Assembly (NCBI GenBank): GCA_946411695.1
Contig: CAMKEX010000006.1
Coordinates: forward strand, 1-50,093
Direction: 5' to 3'
Origin: an uncultured Lachnospiraceae bacterium
GTDB taxonomy: Bacteria > Bacillota > Clostridia > Lachnospirales > Lachnospiraceae
Length of the DNA stretch: 50,093 nucleotides
This document shows, one piece after another, positions 8,215 to 17,113 of the stretch; the stretch's first letter is position 1, and the number at the start of each line of letters is the position of its first letter. The translations under genes were made by a program, and so were the position numbers. The notes beneath the pieces were generated by a model, which did no database searches, was not told where the DNA came from, and saw nothing but the letters and a program-made list of their open reading frames with translations.

Positions 8215-8256
8215 CCAGGAGCCAATGTTTCACGTGAAACATTGGCTCCTGGTTTT
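8211..8256. terminator. Perfect 46-bp palindrome containing parS, probable bidirectional terminator
   Basis: Arms of 23 bases (8211-8233 and 8234-8256) are exact reverse complements: AAAACCAGGAGCCAATG leads into the parS core and the mirror half ends in GGTTTT. As RNA it would form a GC-containing hairpin preceded by A and followed by U on both strands, as expected for a terminator between the convergent hydrolase and YihY genes. Terminator activity is inferred. Confidence 0.75.
8226..8241. promoter_or_regulatory. parS: parS site 3
   Basis: Perfect TGTTTCACGTGAAACA, exactly at the centre of the 46-bp palindrome. Confidence 0.95.
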
Positions 8257-8283
8257 AACAGCTTTAAGAGTATTAACAAAAGA

Positions 8284-9174
8284 TCATGTTGAGCAGTCCA
8301 TTGACACCTTTACCTGCAGTGCCCTGTTCAGAGATGCTCCATAAAAAAGAAAGGTCATGATAAACCTCAGCCACATTGCGATCAAAAAGACCGCGGCCAG
8401 TGTTCCGTAAACGGAAGACATTTTCCAGAATCGAGTGATAAAGTAACCGAAGGCTTTTGTAAAAAAGGCCCACATGAAGGAAGAAAAAATACTGCCGGGA
8501 AGCTGATTCCTGATCTTTCTCTTTCCGGAAGGAAGAAAAGTAAATGTCAGGACAATGATCAGGATCATAGCGGCAAGTGTGATGATTCCGCTGTATTCCA
8601 GAATATTGTTGATCCTGACGGCAATTTCCGGAAGCATGAGCACCTCGAAAAGATTTGTGATCAGATTCTCAATAGAAGAACGGAGCATCTGAAACAGCAG
8701 CATGGAAGGAATCAGCAATGAGAACAGAACCGCATATAAAATTGCCTTCAGCCTTGTACGAATATATTTTCTCTGCGTGTGATTGATTTTCTCAAGTCCG
8801 ACCATCAATGCCGAAATTCCATGAGAACCTGTCCACAGGCAGGTAAGGGCAAAAGCAGAAACAACCATAGTTCCCGAGTATCTATTCAGATTGAAGATAA
8901 TGGAAACAATCGTCGTTCGAATCTGCGGAATATCAGGTACAGAATCCATAAGGAAATTGCTCACATCCTCGACAGTGAACCAGGGGAGGAGATTGATGAT
9001 CGAAATGATCAACATCAAAAGAGGCACTGTCGAAACCATAAAATAGTATGTTGCATTTCCTGAATACACACTCATTTCATGCTTTGAAAATACTTCCACT
9101 GTTCTCCTAATCAGTGAAATGAAAGCATTATTTTTCATGAAATCATATTTTTTCATGAAATCTTCTTTTTTCAT
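8284..9174 (-). CDS. YihY/BrkB-family membrane protein
   Basis: A multi-spanning inner-membrane protein of the YihY (formerly BrkB/'RNase BN') family, function not established. About six hydrophobic helices are visible, for example TYYFMVSTVPLLMLIISIIN, AILYAVLFSLLIPSMLLF and MILIIVLTFTFLP. The family signature includes the Y-x-G-N-A-T-Y-Y-F start and the C-terminal TAAVFLIAMWLRF-like segment. The start is set at the ATG at 9174, which follows AGGGAG by 6 bases; an upstream TTG at 9198 would overlap mnmG. The N-terminus carries three near-repeats (MKKEDF, MKKYDF, MKNNAF) encoded by repeated TTTCATGAAAAA-type DNA. It starts 20 bases after mnmG and is probably co-transcribed with it. Confidence 0.88.
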   Translation of the reverse strand: MKKEDFMKKYDFMKNNAFISLIRRTVEVFSKHEMSVYSGNATYYFMVSTVPLLMLIISIINLLPWFTVEDVSNFLMDSVPDIPQIRTTIVSIIFNLNRYSGTMVVSAFALTCLWTGSHGISALMVGLEKINHTQRKYIRTRLKAILYAVLFSLLIPSMLLFQMLRSSIENLITNLFEVLMLPEIAVRINNILEYSGIITLAAMILIIVLTFTFLPSGKRKIRNQLPGSIFSSFMWAFFTKAFGYFITRFWKMSSVYGTLAAVFLIAMWLRFIMTFLFYGASLNRALQVKVSMDCST

Positions 9175-9194
9175 AAAGAACTCCCTGCCATAGG

Positions 9195-11225
9195 TCAAGA
9201 TTTAGCTGCGGATACTGAACCGCCTTTTCCTCTGTTCTTCTCCAGATATATGAGAAGGACGGTGATATCTGCGGGTGTAACACCGGAAATACGGGAAGCC
9301 TGACCTATAGAGGAAGGAAGAAAAGCTTTGAGTTTCTGCCGGGCTTCGTTGCGGAGGCTTCCGACTTCGTCATAGTCGATCCAGGCCGGAATCTTCCTGT
9401 GTTCAAGTTTTTCAAACTGCTGTACCTGTTTTTTCTGCCTGTCTATATATCCCTCATAGCGGATATTGATCTCAACCTGTTCCGTAATATCCTTTGTGAG
9501 ATCGGGTCTTTCGGGATCCAGGGGAGCGATCCTGTCATAGGAGAGTTCCGGTCTGCAGATCAGTTCCGCTAATGTACAGGCGGTTTTCAGTTCCGCCGAA
9601 CCCAGGGAGCGAAGGATTTCCTGGTTGGAGGCGGCAGCTCCGACTCTGATCTTCTTGAGTCGGGCAGTTTCCTCCTCGATCATTTTTTCCTTGTAGCAGA
9701 CATAGTCGTACTGCTCCTGTGTGATCAGGCCCTCTTTATAGCCGTATTTGCGAAGACGCAGGTCTGCATTGTCCTGTCTGAGCAAAAGTCTGTACTCGGC
9801 ACGTGAAGTCATCATTCGGTAGGGCTCACGGTTGTCTTTTGTCACGAGGTCATCGATCAGGACACCGATATAGGCTTCAGACCGCTCCAGGATCAGAGGT
9901 TCTTTTCCCCGGATTTTATTGACGGCATTGATGCCTGCGATCAGTCCCTGTGCCGCCGCTTCTTCATAGCCGCTGCTTCCGTTAAACTGGCCTGCACAGA
10001 AAAGTCCGTCAACTGCCTTTGTCTCAAGGGAGAGTTTCAGCTGGTTGGCATTGATACAGTCATATTCGATCGCATAGGCATTTTTAACGATCACACAATT
10101 TTCCAGACCCGGTACAGTGCGGTACATGCGCTGCTGCACATCATCGGGCATGGAAGAGGACATTCCATCTACATAGACTTCATTGGTGAAACGTCCCTCG
10201 GGTTCGATAAACACATGGTGCCGGTTCTTTTCACTGAATTTGACAACCTTATCTTCAATGGAGGGACAGTAGCGGGGACCGGTTCCTTCTATAATACCGG
10301 CATAGATGGGAGAGCGGTCCAGGTTCTGGCGGATGATCTCGTGGGTCTCCTCATTCGTATAGGTCAGCCAGCAGGGAACCTGCTCGATCTGTACATCTGC
10401 AGGATCCGTGGAATAGGAGAAGGGTACGACTACAGGATCTCCGGGCTGGATCTTCATTCTGGAATAATCCAGTGTCCTTCCGTCCATTCGGGCAGGCGTA
10501 CCGGTCTTGAAACGGCGAAGAGGGATTCCAAGATGATCCATGGAATTTTTCAGCCAGGTCGACCGCTGCATACCGCCGGGGCCTGTCTCGGTGATGGATT
10601 CGCCCACAAGACATCTTGCGTTCAGATATGTGCCTGTGCAGATGATTGCCGCCTTGCATGTATAGATTGTTCCCGTATGGATCCTGACACCGGCAACGCG
10701 GGGCTTTTCAGAATCGGGACTTCCTTCTATAGAATCATTTAAATCATTAGAGCAATTTATATTATCAGGATCATTGGATATTTGATCCTTACTGCAGCCA
10801 TCACTCTCAATCTTCAGCTTTTCCAGATCATACTGGGTCAGGATATCAGTGACTTCAACCTGACGGATGGTCAAATTTTCCTGGTTTTCCAGAATTTTCC
10901 GCATTGCCTTGGAATATTCCGCCTTGTCCGCCTGGGTGCGCAGAGAATGGACTGCAGGGCCTTTGGATCTGTTGAGCATCTTGGACTGGATAAAGGTCTT
11001 ATCAATGTTTTTGCCCATCTCACCGCCCAGGGCATCGATTTCTCTCACCAGATGTCCCTTGGAGGATCCTCCGATATGGGGATTGCAGGGCATCATGGCA
11101 ATGCTGTCCACATTCATCGTGAAAATGACCGTGCGATATCCAAGCCGGGCGCAGGCAAGCGCCGCTTCACAGCCGGCATGTCCGGCACCGATCACACATA
11201 CGTCAGTGTCAATAAAGTAATTCAT
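9195..11225 (-). CDS. mnmG: tRNA uridine-34 carboxymethylaminomethyl modification enzyme MnmG (GidA)
   Basis: An FAD enzyme that, with MnmE, installs the cmnm5 group on wobble uridine 34 of certain tRNAs. The dinucleotide-binding motif [12 protein letters not shown] lies near the N-terminus, followed by [13 protein letters not shown] and the [13 protein letters not shown] stretch. Later come [12 protein letters not shown] and the ALFCAGQ-like FAD segment ([18 protein letters not shown]). The ATG at 11225 follows GGAG by 8 bases; a GTG at 11240 is the alternative. At 676 residues it is longer than the usual 620-640 because of a hydrophilic insertion of about 40 residues (roughly 136-175) encoded by AT-rich DNA at 10700-10820. 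Its normal partner mnmE is adjacent. Confidence 0.95.
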   Translation of the reverse strand: MNYFIDTDVCVIGAGHAGCEAALACARLGYRTVIFTMNVDSIAMMPCNPHIGGSSKGHLVREIDALGGEMGKNIDKTFIQSKMLNRSKGPAVHSLRTQADKAEYSKAMRKILENQENLTIRQVEVTDILTQYDLEKLKIESDGCSKDQISNDPDNINCSNDLNDSIEGSPDSEKPRVAGVRIHTGTIYTCKAAIICTGTYLNARCLVGESITETGPGGMQRSTWLKNSMDHLGIPLRRFKTGTPARMDGRTLDYSRMKIQPGDPVVVPFSYSTDPADVQIEQVPCWLTYTNEETHEIIRQNLDRSPIYAGIIEGTGPRYCPSIEDKVVKFSEKNRHHVFIEPEGRFTNEVYVDGMSSSMPDDVQQRMYRTVPGLENCVIVKNAYAIEYDCINANQLKLSLETKAVDGLFCAGQFNGSSGYEEAAAQGLIAGINAVNKIRGKEPLILERSEAYIGVLIDDLVTKDNREPYRMMTSRAEYRLLLRQDNADLRLRKYGYKEGLITQEQYDYVCYKEKMIEEETARLKKIRVGAAASNQEILRSLGSAELKTACTLAELICRPELSYDRIAPLDPERPDLTKDITEQVEINIRYEGYIDRQKKQVQQFEKLEHRKIPAWIDYDEVGSLRNEARQKLKAFLPSSIGQASRISGVTPADITVLLIYLEKNRGKGGSVSAAKS

Positions 11226-11313
11226 TAAATCGTTCTCCACACAAATCCAACCGGATCAACGGAAAATCAGGCATTATGCATTTGCAGATCTGCAGCATCG
11301 GCAGGGTCCGCAA

Positions 11314-12795
11314 TTATTTGCCCATACAGAATTTCGAGAAGATTTCCTCCACGAGGTCATCCTCCACGGCTTCACCAGTGATCCTTCCCAGACTGGCATA
11401 GGCGTTCATCAGATCGATCGCGTAAAAGTCCTCGCTCATCCCCATGGAGATGCTCTGACGGACCATGGAAAGTGCTTCGTAGGCTTCCCTCACAGCTTCT
11501 CTGTGACGGGCATTGGTGATCATGGCTTCGCTCTGATGGCTCAGTTCACCCATATGATACATCTTTTCGATGGTCATGCCCAGTTCCTGTGCACCTTCTC
11601 CTGTACGAAGCGAGCAGGACAATACTTCATCCGCCTCAGTAAAAAAGCTTCGGACAGCATCTGAGTCCGTCACCGGGGGGAGATCACTTTTATTTAAAAG
11701 TATAATACATTTGCGGACAGAAGGAAGTTCCTGTTTCCACTGCTTCAAAATCATCCCGATCGACTGATCCTCCTTTGTGATTCCCTCGGAAGCATCGATC
11801 AGATAAAGGACCAGTTCAGATTCCTCAACGGCATCTTTTGCGCGGGCAATGCCGATCTTTTCAACCCGGTCGTCTGTATCGCGGATACCGGCAGTATCTG
11901 TCAGGCGGAGCTGAATGCCCCTCACACGGACACTCTCCTCGAGAGTGTCACGGGTCGTCCCTGCGATCTCTGTCACAATAGCCCTTTCCGTTCCGGACAG
12001 GTAATTGAGAAGAGAAGACTTTCCGGCATTTGGCCTTCCGATGATCGCGGTGCGGATTCCTTCTTTGAGGACAGCGCCTTTTTCTCCGATTTCCAGAAGG
12101 CTTTCCATGCGGGAGAGAAGCTTTTCACAGATACTGTCAAGACGATCCGCATATCCTTCCAGGTCGGAGGCATAGCTGTCGGGATCATCGATCGCGGATT
12201 CTATAAATGCCATTTCATAGAGGATGGCAGAGCGCAGTTCTTTAACACTTTCCGAAACACTGCCGCCAAGCTGGGCCAGAGCTGTTTTCCTGGCAAACTC
12301 ATTCTGCGAAGCGATCAGGTCCATGACGGCTTCCGCTCTGGAAAGATCGATCCTTCCTCCCAGGAAAGCGCGCTTTGTGAACTCGCCGGGATCGGCCAGC
12401 CGGGCACCGCCCCGGAGCACCAGATCAAGGATCCTGTTCAGAAGATAGGTTCCCCCGTGGGAGTTGATTTCCACAGTGTCCTCGGTTGTATAGCTGCGGG
12501 GCGCCTTAAAGACGCTGATCATGACCTCGTCGATCCGGTTTCCTTCCCTGTCTTCAATATAGCCGAATACAATGGTATTTGCGGCATGATCCTGAAGATC
12601 GTGCTCTCCCCTTGCATTTACGTAGAGTTCCGCACAGATTCTGACAGCATCGGGACCGCTGACACGGATGATTCCGATTCCCGCCGCGGACATGGCTGTC
12701 GCAGCTGCCGCGATCGTATCATTCCTGCTTTTGTCTATATAGCTACTGTTCAAAAATGAGTTGTTCTGAAGCATTTTATCCATGTTCCTGTTCAC
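11314..12795 (-). CDS. mnmE: tRNA modification GTPase MnmE (TrmE)
   Basis: A homodimeric, K+-activated GTPase that binds formyl-tetrahydrofolate and works with MnmG on tRNA U34. The N-terminal domain starts at DTIAAAATAMSAAGIGIIRVSG. The G1 motif GRPNAGKSSLLN is followed by TTRDTLEE (G2), DTAGIR (G3) and NKSD (G4). It ends in the conserved C-terminal CMGK, whose cysteine is required in the family. The extra 25 or so N-terminal residues before the conserved part make the start uncertain: the GTG at 12795 and ATGs at 12783 and 12774 are all possible. It is followed by mnmG after 88 bases. Confidence 0.95.
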   Translation of the reverse strand: MNRNMDKMLQNNSFLNSSYIDKSRNDTIAAAATAMSAAGIGIIRVSGPDAVRICAELYVNARGEHDLQDHAANTIVFGYIEDREGNRIDEVMISVFKAPRSYTTEDTVEINSHGGTYLLNRILDLVLRGGARLADPGEFTKRAFLGGRIDLSRAEAVMDLIASQNEFARKTALAQLGGSVSESVKELRSAILYEMAFIESAIDDPDSYASDLEGYADRLDSICEKLLSRMESLLEIGEKGAVLKEGIRTAIIGRPNAGKSSLLNYLSGTERAIVTEIAGTTRDTLEESVRVRGIQLRLTDTAGIRDTDDRVEKIGIARAKDAVEESELVLYLIDASEGITKEDQSIGMILKQWKQELPSVRKCIILLNKSDLPPVTDSDAVRSFFTEADEVLSCSLRTGEGAQELGMTIEKMYHMGELSHQSEAMITNARHREAVREAYEALSMVRQSISMGMSEDFYAIDLMNAYASLGRITGEAVEDDLVEEIFSKFCMGK

Positions 12796-12822
12796 ACATC
12801 CATGACCTGTCTGTCTGCCTGT

Positions 12823-12861
12823 AAAAAAGACTGCCGCTTCAGGATTGCTGAGGCGGCAGTC
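12823..12861 (-). terminator. Terminator between jag and mnmE
   Basis: On the minus strand GACTGCCGC (12861-12853) pairs with GCGGCAGTC (12837-12829), with further pairing inside, followed by six T. It would end the rpmH-to-jag transcript, though read-through into mnmE is possible. Confidence 0.8.
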
Positions 12862-12875
12862 TGATCAAAGGATCA

Positions 12876-14048
12876 TCAGCGATCCTCTTTCATTGTCACG
12901 ATAACTTTTCTGTAAGGCTCCTCGCCTTCACTGTAGGTCGTCACGTAACGATCACCCTGCAGGGCAGAGTGGATGATCCTTCTCTCATAAGGATTCATGG
13001 GTTCAAGAGCAACACTGCTGCGGTTGCGCTTGACCTTTGCGGCGATATTCTTTGCAAGATTCTCCAGCGTTTTTTTGCGGCGCTCACGGTAGTTTTCCGT
13101 GTCGGCCTTGACATGAATATATCCGTCGATCCCCTTGTTGACGACAAGGGAGACGAGATACTGGAGAGAATCAAGTGTCTGTCCGCGTTTTCCGATGAGG
13201 ACACCCATATTCTCACCCTTCATATCGATCGTGAGCATACCGGTCTCCTTATCATAGGAGCTACTGACCTCTGCCTCCAGGTTCATAGCCTGGAAAACAT
13301 CTGCCAGGAAGGTATCCGCGCGCTGTTTGATTTCTTCAATCTGCTCATCTGTGAGCACCGGAACGGCACTTTTCTTTTTGGGAGCACTGTGATTTTCAGA
13401 AGGAGCAGCATTTCTGTCCTGATCAGGAGTGCGTGAAGCATAGTCATCCCTGTCAGAACGGCGCTGTCTGCGGCGGCCTCTTCCTCTGTTTCCCTTTTCA
13501 AAATTCCTTTCGGAGGAATCTCTCCTTGCGGAACTCTTTCTTGCAGCAGAACTTCCCTCGGAAGCCCCGGTCTTTTCTGCTGCGCTTACAGCAGTATCCC
13601 CGGCTGCCTGCTTCTCTGCAGCGAAAGCGGTTTTCTGTGCAGCATTTTCCGCTGCCTCCGCCTTTTCAGAGTTCTTTTCGGAAACACTGTCGGCCTTTTT
13701 GGAAGCTGTCTTATCGGCATTTTTAGGAAATTCTTTTTTCCTGTTTTCTTTTTTATCGTCTTTTCTTTTCTCTTTTACGCGCTGGGAGAATGCTTCCTTT
13801 TTGTCATCCTTTCCCTTGAGAACGTCACTGATGATCGCACTGGTATCAAAATCGGTGCTTTCCTCCATTCCCTGTTTAACGCGTGCACGGATTCTGGCCG
13901 CTCTCGAGCCGATTCCCAGAAAACCGGTCTTTCCCGGATCAATCACTTCGTATTCGAGGCGTTCACTGGGAACCGCCAGCTTCTGGCATGCCGCCGTGAT
14001 CGCTTCCGATACGGTCCTCTCCGTGATTTCAATATATTCCTGAGACAT
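12876..14048 (-). CDS. jag: RNA-binding protein Jag/KhpB (SpoIIIJ-associated)
   Basis: An RNA-binding protein made from the yidC transcript in most Firmicutes; KhpB of pneumococci acts with KhpA on cell elongation. Visible domains are the Jag-N domain (about residues 1-55, including GFLGIGSRAARIRARV) and then a linker of about 175 residues rich in Lys, Ala, Glu, Ser and Arg. The KH domain has the motif VLIGKRGQTLDSLQ, and the C-terminal R3H domain has NPYERRIIHSALQGD. Total length is 390 residues, against roughly 210-250 in Bacillus, all of the excess in the linker. It lies 27 bases after yidC. Confidence 0.93.
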   Translation of the reverse strand: MSQEYIEITERTVSEAITAACQKLAVPSERLEYEVIDPGKTGFLGIGSRAARIRARVKQGMEESTDFDTSAIISDVLKGKDDKKEAFSQRVKEKRKDDKKENRKKEFPKNADKTASKKADSVSEKNSEKAEAAENAAQKTAFAAEKQAAGDTAVSAAEKTGASEGSSAARKSSARRDSSERNFEKGNRGRGRRRQRRSDRDDYASRTPDQDRNAAPSENHSAPKKKSAVPVLTDEQIEEIKQRADTFLADVFQAMNLEAEVSSSYDKETGMLTIDMKGENMGVLIGKRGQTLDSLQYLVSLVVNKGIDGYIHVKADTENYRERRKKTLENLAKNIAAKVKRNRSSVALEPMNPYERRIIHSALQGDRYVTTYSEGEEPYRKVIVTMKEDR

Positions 14049-14075
14049 ATTTATCCTCTTGTTATTTTAAAACGT

Positions 14076-15407
14076 TCAATTATCCTTCGAATCTGATGAT
14101 TCTTTCCCTGATTCATTGAATCTTCTTACCATATCAGCCTGGTAGGAAAGACTCTCTTTCCTGTACTTCTTCTGCTTTCTGGACTGATTCATCTCATCAA
14201 TTCTGGCTTCCTCAGCCGGTGTGAGTTTGGTGACCAGTCTGCTGTCTCTGTTGGCAGTTGTCCTTCTGGTCTTTCCGGAGGACTCTGCAGGATAGTCGCC
14301 TTTGCTGATGCTCTTTTCTTTTCTCTTCTCAGCTTTGGCCTTTGCCTTTTCACTGTTCTTTTCGATCATTTCATCAATATTCATCTTGTCGATGTGTTTG
14401 TTGATGAAGATCTGCTGCACGATACGTACGATCGCACCGACGATCCAGTAAAGTCCCATACCGCTGGGAAGTGAGAAACAGAACACTGCGGACATGGCAG
14501 GCATCATGATATTCATGCTCTTCATGGTGTTTGCTGCCTGGTCGTTAGGGTCTGACTCCGGCTGCGGCATCAGTTTGACATTGAGCCACTGTGTGAAAGC
14601 TGCAAGCAGAGGAATGATCAGGGCAACAACGATCATAATTCCGCCCTGCTTCATAATATTGGAAGGAGATTCTGCAATATTGAGGCCGAGGAAATTATTG
14701 TACTGTAAGAGTTTTGTCGTTGTTGTTGTAATATCAGAATTCAGAGAGGGCGCCTTCTCAGTAAGTGTTGTCCAGTCCGCCACCTGAAATTTGTTCAAAA
14801 TGTCGACGATCGAATTCTTGACCGCATCGATATTTCCGCCTTCGATATTACCTGTCAGTCCTTTTACAAAAGCGCTGACACTGGAGAAAATATACTTTCC
14901 ATCCGAATCCTGTGCCAGAAGGATCTTTGTTCCGCCCGGATCAAGTTGATAGAGATTATCCACAAGAGGATAAAAAGCAGCTTTTACGCTGGAAAGATAT
15001 GCAGGGACATTGTAGAACACTCTGTACAGTGCAAAAAGGATCGGCATCTGGATGAGGAGCTGTACACAACTGCCCGATGCAGATACACCGTATTTGTCGT
15101 ATACCTGCTTCATTTCTTCCTGCTGTGCCGCTACAGACGCACTATCTTTTCTTCCCTGATATTTCTTCTGAATCTTCTGAAGTTCAGGCTGCATTTTCCT
15201 CTGAAGCTTGGAAAACTTCTGCTGACGGATGGTCAGGGGCAGCATGAGCATATAGATCAGGATTGTCATGAAGATAATAGACAGTCCGACATTCGGAAGA
15301 CCTATTTTACTCAGTACTACAAAGATGCCGTTCATGATGATGCCGATCAGTTCAGCGATCGGACCAATAATGAAAGTAGTGCTTTTGGTCAAAAACATAG
15401 GAGCCAA
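14076..15407 (-). CDS. yidC: Membrane protein insertase YidC/Oxa1
   Basis: Inserts and folds membrane proteins in the cytoplasmic membrane, alone or with SecYEG. The 440-residue protein has the Gram-positive YidC layout. An N-terminal hydrophobic segment (TFIIGPIAELIGIIMNG) is followed by TM segments including GLSIIFMTILIYMLMLPLTI, with the hydrophilic loop carrying QRKMQPELQKIQKKY. Further helices follow, and then a very basic tail. There is no lipobox cysteine, unlike Bacillus SpoIIIJ. A long extracytoplasmic loop (about residues 150-240) is present. AGGAGG stands 4 bases from a TTG at 15407 and 13 from an ATG at 15398, so the start is ambiguous. Confidence 0.94.
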   Translation of the reverse strand: MAPMFLTKSTTFIIGPIAELIGIIMNGIFVVLSKIGLPNVGLSIIFMTILIYMLMLPLTIRQQKFSKLQRKMQPELQKIQKKYQGRKDSASVAAQQEEMKQVYDKYGVSASGSCVQLLIQMPILFALYRVFYNVPAYLSSVKAAFYPLVDNLYQLDPGGTKILLAQDSDGKYIFSSVSAFVKGLTGNIEGGNIDAVKNSIVDILNKFQVADWTTLTEKAPSLNSDITTTTTKLLQYNNFLGLNIAESPSNIMKQGGIMIVVALIIPLLAAFTQWLNVKLMPQPESDPNDQAANTMKSMNIMMPAMSAVFCFSLPSGMGLYWIVGAIVRIVQQIFINKHIDKMNIDEMIEKNSEKAKAKAEKRKEKSISKGDYPAESSGKTRRTTANRDSRLVTKLTPAEEARIDEMNQSRKQKKYRKESLSYQADMVRRFNESGKESSDSKDN

Positions 15408-15446
15408 TATTCCTCCTTAAATAGGTTGTTAATACTAAAATGCTGT

Positions 15447-15665
15447 TCAGGGCACCGGATCATAGCCTCCGCCTGAAAAAGGATTGCAGCGAAGGATTCT
15501 CCATGCAGCCATGGCACCTCCCTTTACAGCCCCGTATTTTTCCACTGCTTCCAGTCCATACTGGGAACAGCTGGGGATGTACGGACACTTTGTGCTCTTG
15601 AGAGGTGACAGGTATCTCTGATACACCCTGATCGATCGAATCATAGCCTTTTTCATCATTTTCAT
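15447..15665 (-). CDS. yidD: Membrane protein insertion efficiency factor YidD
   Basis: A small membrane-associated protein that assists YidC-dependent insertion. It carries the family core [12 protein letters not shown], then the cysteine-containing [14 protein letters not shown], then [14 protein letters not shown] at the C-terminus. The frame remains open back to 15725, overlapping rnpA by four bases. I prefer the ATG at 15665, which gives the usual length of about 72 residues and leaves rnpA-yidD translationally close. The exact start is not certain because no strong ribosome binding site is seen. Confidence 0.9.
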   Translation of the reverse strand: MKMMKKAMIRSIRVYQRYLSPLKSTKCPYIPSCSQYGLEAVEKYGAVKGGAMAAWRILRCNPFSGGGYDPVP

Positions 15666-15721
15666 ATCATATTCCATACCGTTTCCGCACAACATGCAGC
15701 TGCAGATCGGCTGCGGATCTG

Positions 15722-16054
15722 TCACTTTTCCTTTAAAATACCTGCTTTTGCAGCCAGCTGCATCAGCGCGTGTTCCATTCTGAAATAGCTGATTCCCTTT
15801 GCACGGACACGTGCCACAAAAACGATATCATATCCGCCGGCAAACTCTTCTTCATGAAGCCGGCAGACTTCTCTGATCAGTCTTACAGTCCGGTGCCTCA
15901 CGACACTGTTTCCAACCTTTTTACTTACAGAGATCCCGAACCTGTTTTTTTCCTGTCCATTGCCGCACAGATAGATGACAAGATATCGGTTTACAAAAGA
16001 TCTTCCTGTCTGATAGCAGTTTTTAAAATCTGCGTTCTTTTTCAGAGATTCCAT
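15722..16054 (-). CDS. rnpA: Ribonuclease P protein component
   Basis: The protein subunit that helps the RNase P ribozyme cleave 5' leaders from pre-tRNA. The 110 residues show the family start [19 protein letters not shown] and the RNR-box region as [25 protein letters not shown] (the basic, RNA-binding part, in two pieces). It follows rpmH on the same strand after about 135 bases containing a hairpin. Confidence 0.95.
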   Translation of the reverse strand: MESLKKNADFKNCYQTGRSFVNRYLVIYLCGNGQEKNRFGISVSKKVGNSVVRHRTVRLIREVCRLHEEEFAGGYDIVFVARVRAKGISYFRMEHALMQLAAKAGILKEK

Positions 16055-16148
16055 ATTCTGTGTTATGTCTAATGATAAAAATGAAGATGACTGTCCTTAT
16101 CCGGGGACTGTCACAGCTGTAATTGCAATTCTTTTCCTGTTACAATAA

Positions 16149-16174
16149 GAGCCATGCTGAAATCAGCATGACTC
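16149..16174 (-). terminator. Hairpin between rpmH and rnpA
   Basis: A 12-bp stem with one G-T pair: GAGCCATGCTGA (16149-16160) and TCAGCATGACTC (16163-16174). On the minus strand it is followed by TTATTGT, a weak U-tract. It may act as an attenuator that makes rpmH more abundant than the downstream genes. Confidence 0.5.
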
Positions 16175-16190
16175 TCACGGAAATCTACTG

Positions 16191-16328
16191 TCAGACTGCA
16201 ATCTGCTTTCTGCCTTTGCGCCTGCGTGCGGAAAGAACCTTTCTGCCGCCCTTTGTGCTCATTCTGGATCTGAATCCATGTACCTTCGCGCGCTGTCTTT
16301 TCTTGGGCTGATATGTCATTTTAGCCAT
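16191..16328 (-). CDS. rpmH: 50S ribosomal protein L34
   Basis: A 45-residue, very basic ribosomal protein. The translation contains [30 protein letters not shown] and ARRRKGRK, the standard L34 blocks. The first ATG (16328) follows AAAGGAGG by 8 bases and gives M-A-K in front of the usual M-T-Y-Q-P; a second ATG three codons in is the alternative. Short, but beyond doubt. It is the first gene of the rpmH-rnpA-yidD-yidC-jag series, with a near-consensus promoter upstream. Confidence 0.97.
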   Translation of the reverse strand: MAKMTYQPKKRQRAKVHGFRSRMSTKGGRKVLSARRRKGRKQIAV

Positions 16329-16624
16329 TGATACTTCCTCCTTTAAATGATGAATTTGCAGCTTCCCCGGTCAGGAAGAACTGCTGAATTTTTCAAAGTA
16401 TTCTGCCGCTGCCGGGAACTGATCCGAAACAATGTATGAACTGTTTCCATGTCCCCTGTCAGGGCTTCCGGGTCTTTACAGGACCGCGTGCGGCTGCGGT
16501 CGTAAGTCGCATATCCCGTCGTGCATCCGAAAAAAAGCTGTACCGGCTGCTCCGGCACTTCCCGGATGCGGGTATGGTTGCTGTTTCGGGCATAGTATCC
16601 CCTTGTAAAGACGCTAACATCGAA

Positions 16625-16653
16625 ATTATATATAAAACATGATTTGGCGTCAA
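16625..16653 (-). promoter_or_regulatory. rpmH operon promoter
   Basis: On the minus strand TTGACG (16653-16648), a 17-base spacer and a perfect TATAAT (16630-16625). DnaA boxes start just upstream of the -35, so DnaA or replication state may affect it (inference). Confidence 0.85.
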
Positions 16654-16654
16654 G

Positions 16655-17070
16655 AAATATTTATCCACATTTTATCCACGGGAAAATGTGGATAACGTGG
16701 ATAAAGGCATCAGTTTCGCACAAATATTCGATACAATATGTTGAAAATAAAAATTTTTTCTGACAAAATATTGTATCCTCAAAGTTATCCACATTTCCAC
16801 AAATTAATGATTTCACCATTTTCACTTATCCACAAATTGTGCATAACATGTGGATAACTTTTCAGGTATTCCCCATTATTTTTATTTTTACGCCATTTTA
16901 TGCGTGTTCAGAGTGAGGATAACTCTTTTTTGTGAATATGTGAAATAGAGGTTTTTTTTCACCAAAAACATTTTTCCACATTTTATTCCACAAATTGTGG
17001 AAAACTCCGTCGGTTTGAAGTTTGGCGGGTTTTATTATATATTAACTAAACGATTAATATCTTACTGAGA
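16655..17070. other. oriC: Replication origin oriC, main part
   Basis: A cluster of DnaA boxes. TTATCCACA occurs at 16661, 16785 and 16826; TTATCCACG at 16672; the reverse form TGTGGATAA at 16687 and 16849; CGTGGATAA at 16696. Weaker boxes include TGTGCATAA (16838), TTTTCCACA (16972), TATTCCACA (16984) and TGTGGAAAA (16996). The first four boxes form two inverted pairs around 16680. AT-rich stretches at 16741-16775 and 17029-17066 are candidates for the unwinding element. The position between rpmH and dnaA is the standard one for Firmicutes. Confidence 0.93.
17015..17043 (+). promoter_or_regulatory. dnaA promoter
   Basis: TTGAAG (17015-17020), 17-base spacer, TATATT (17038-17043). The near-consensus boxes at 16972-17004 lie just upstream, consistent with DnaA autoregulation as known in Bacillus. 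Confidence 0.7.
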
Positions 17071-17113
17071 ATGGGTAAATATCGTTCTTAATAAACAGGA
17101 ACCGGAGGATTGA

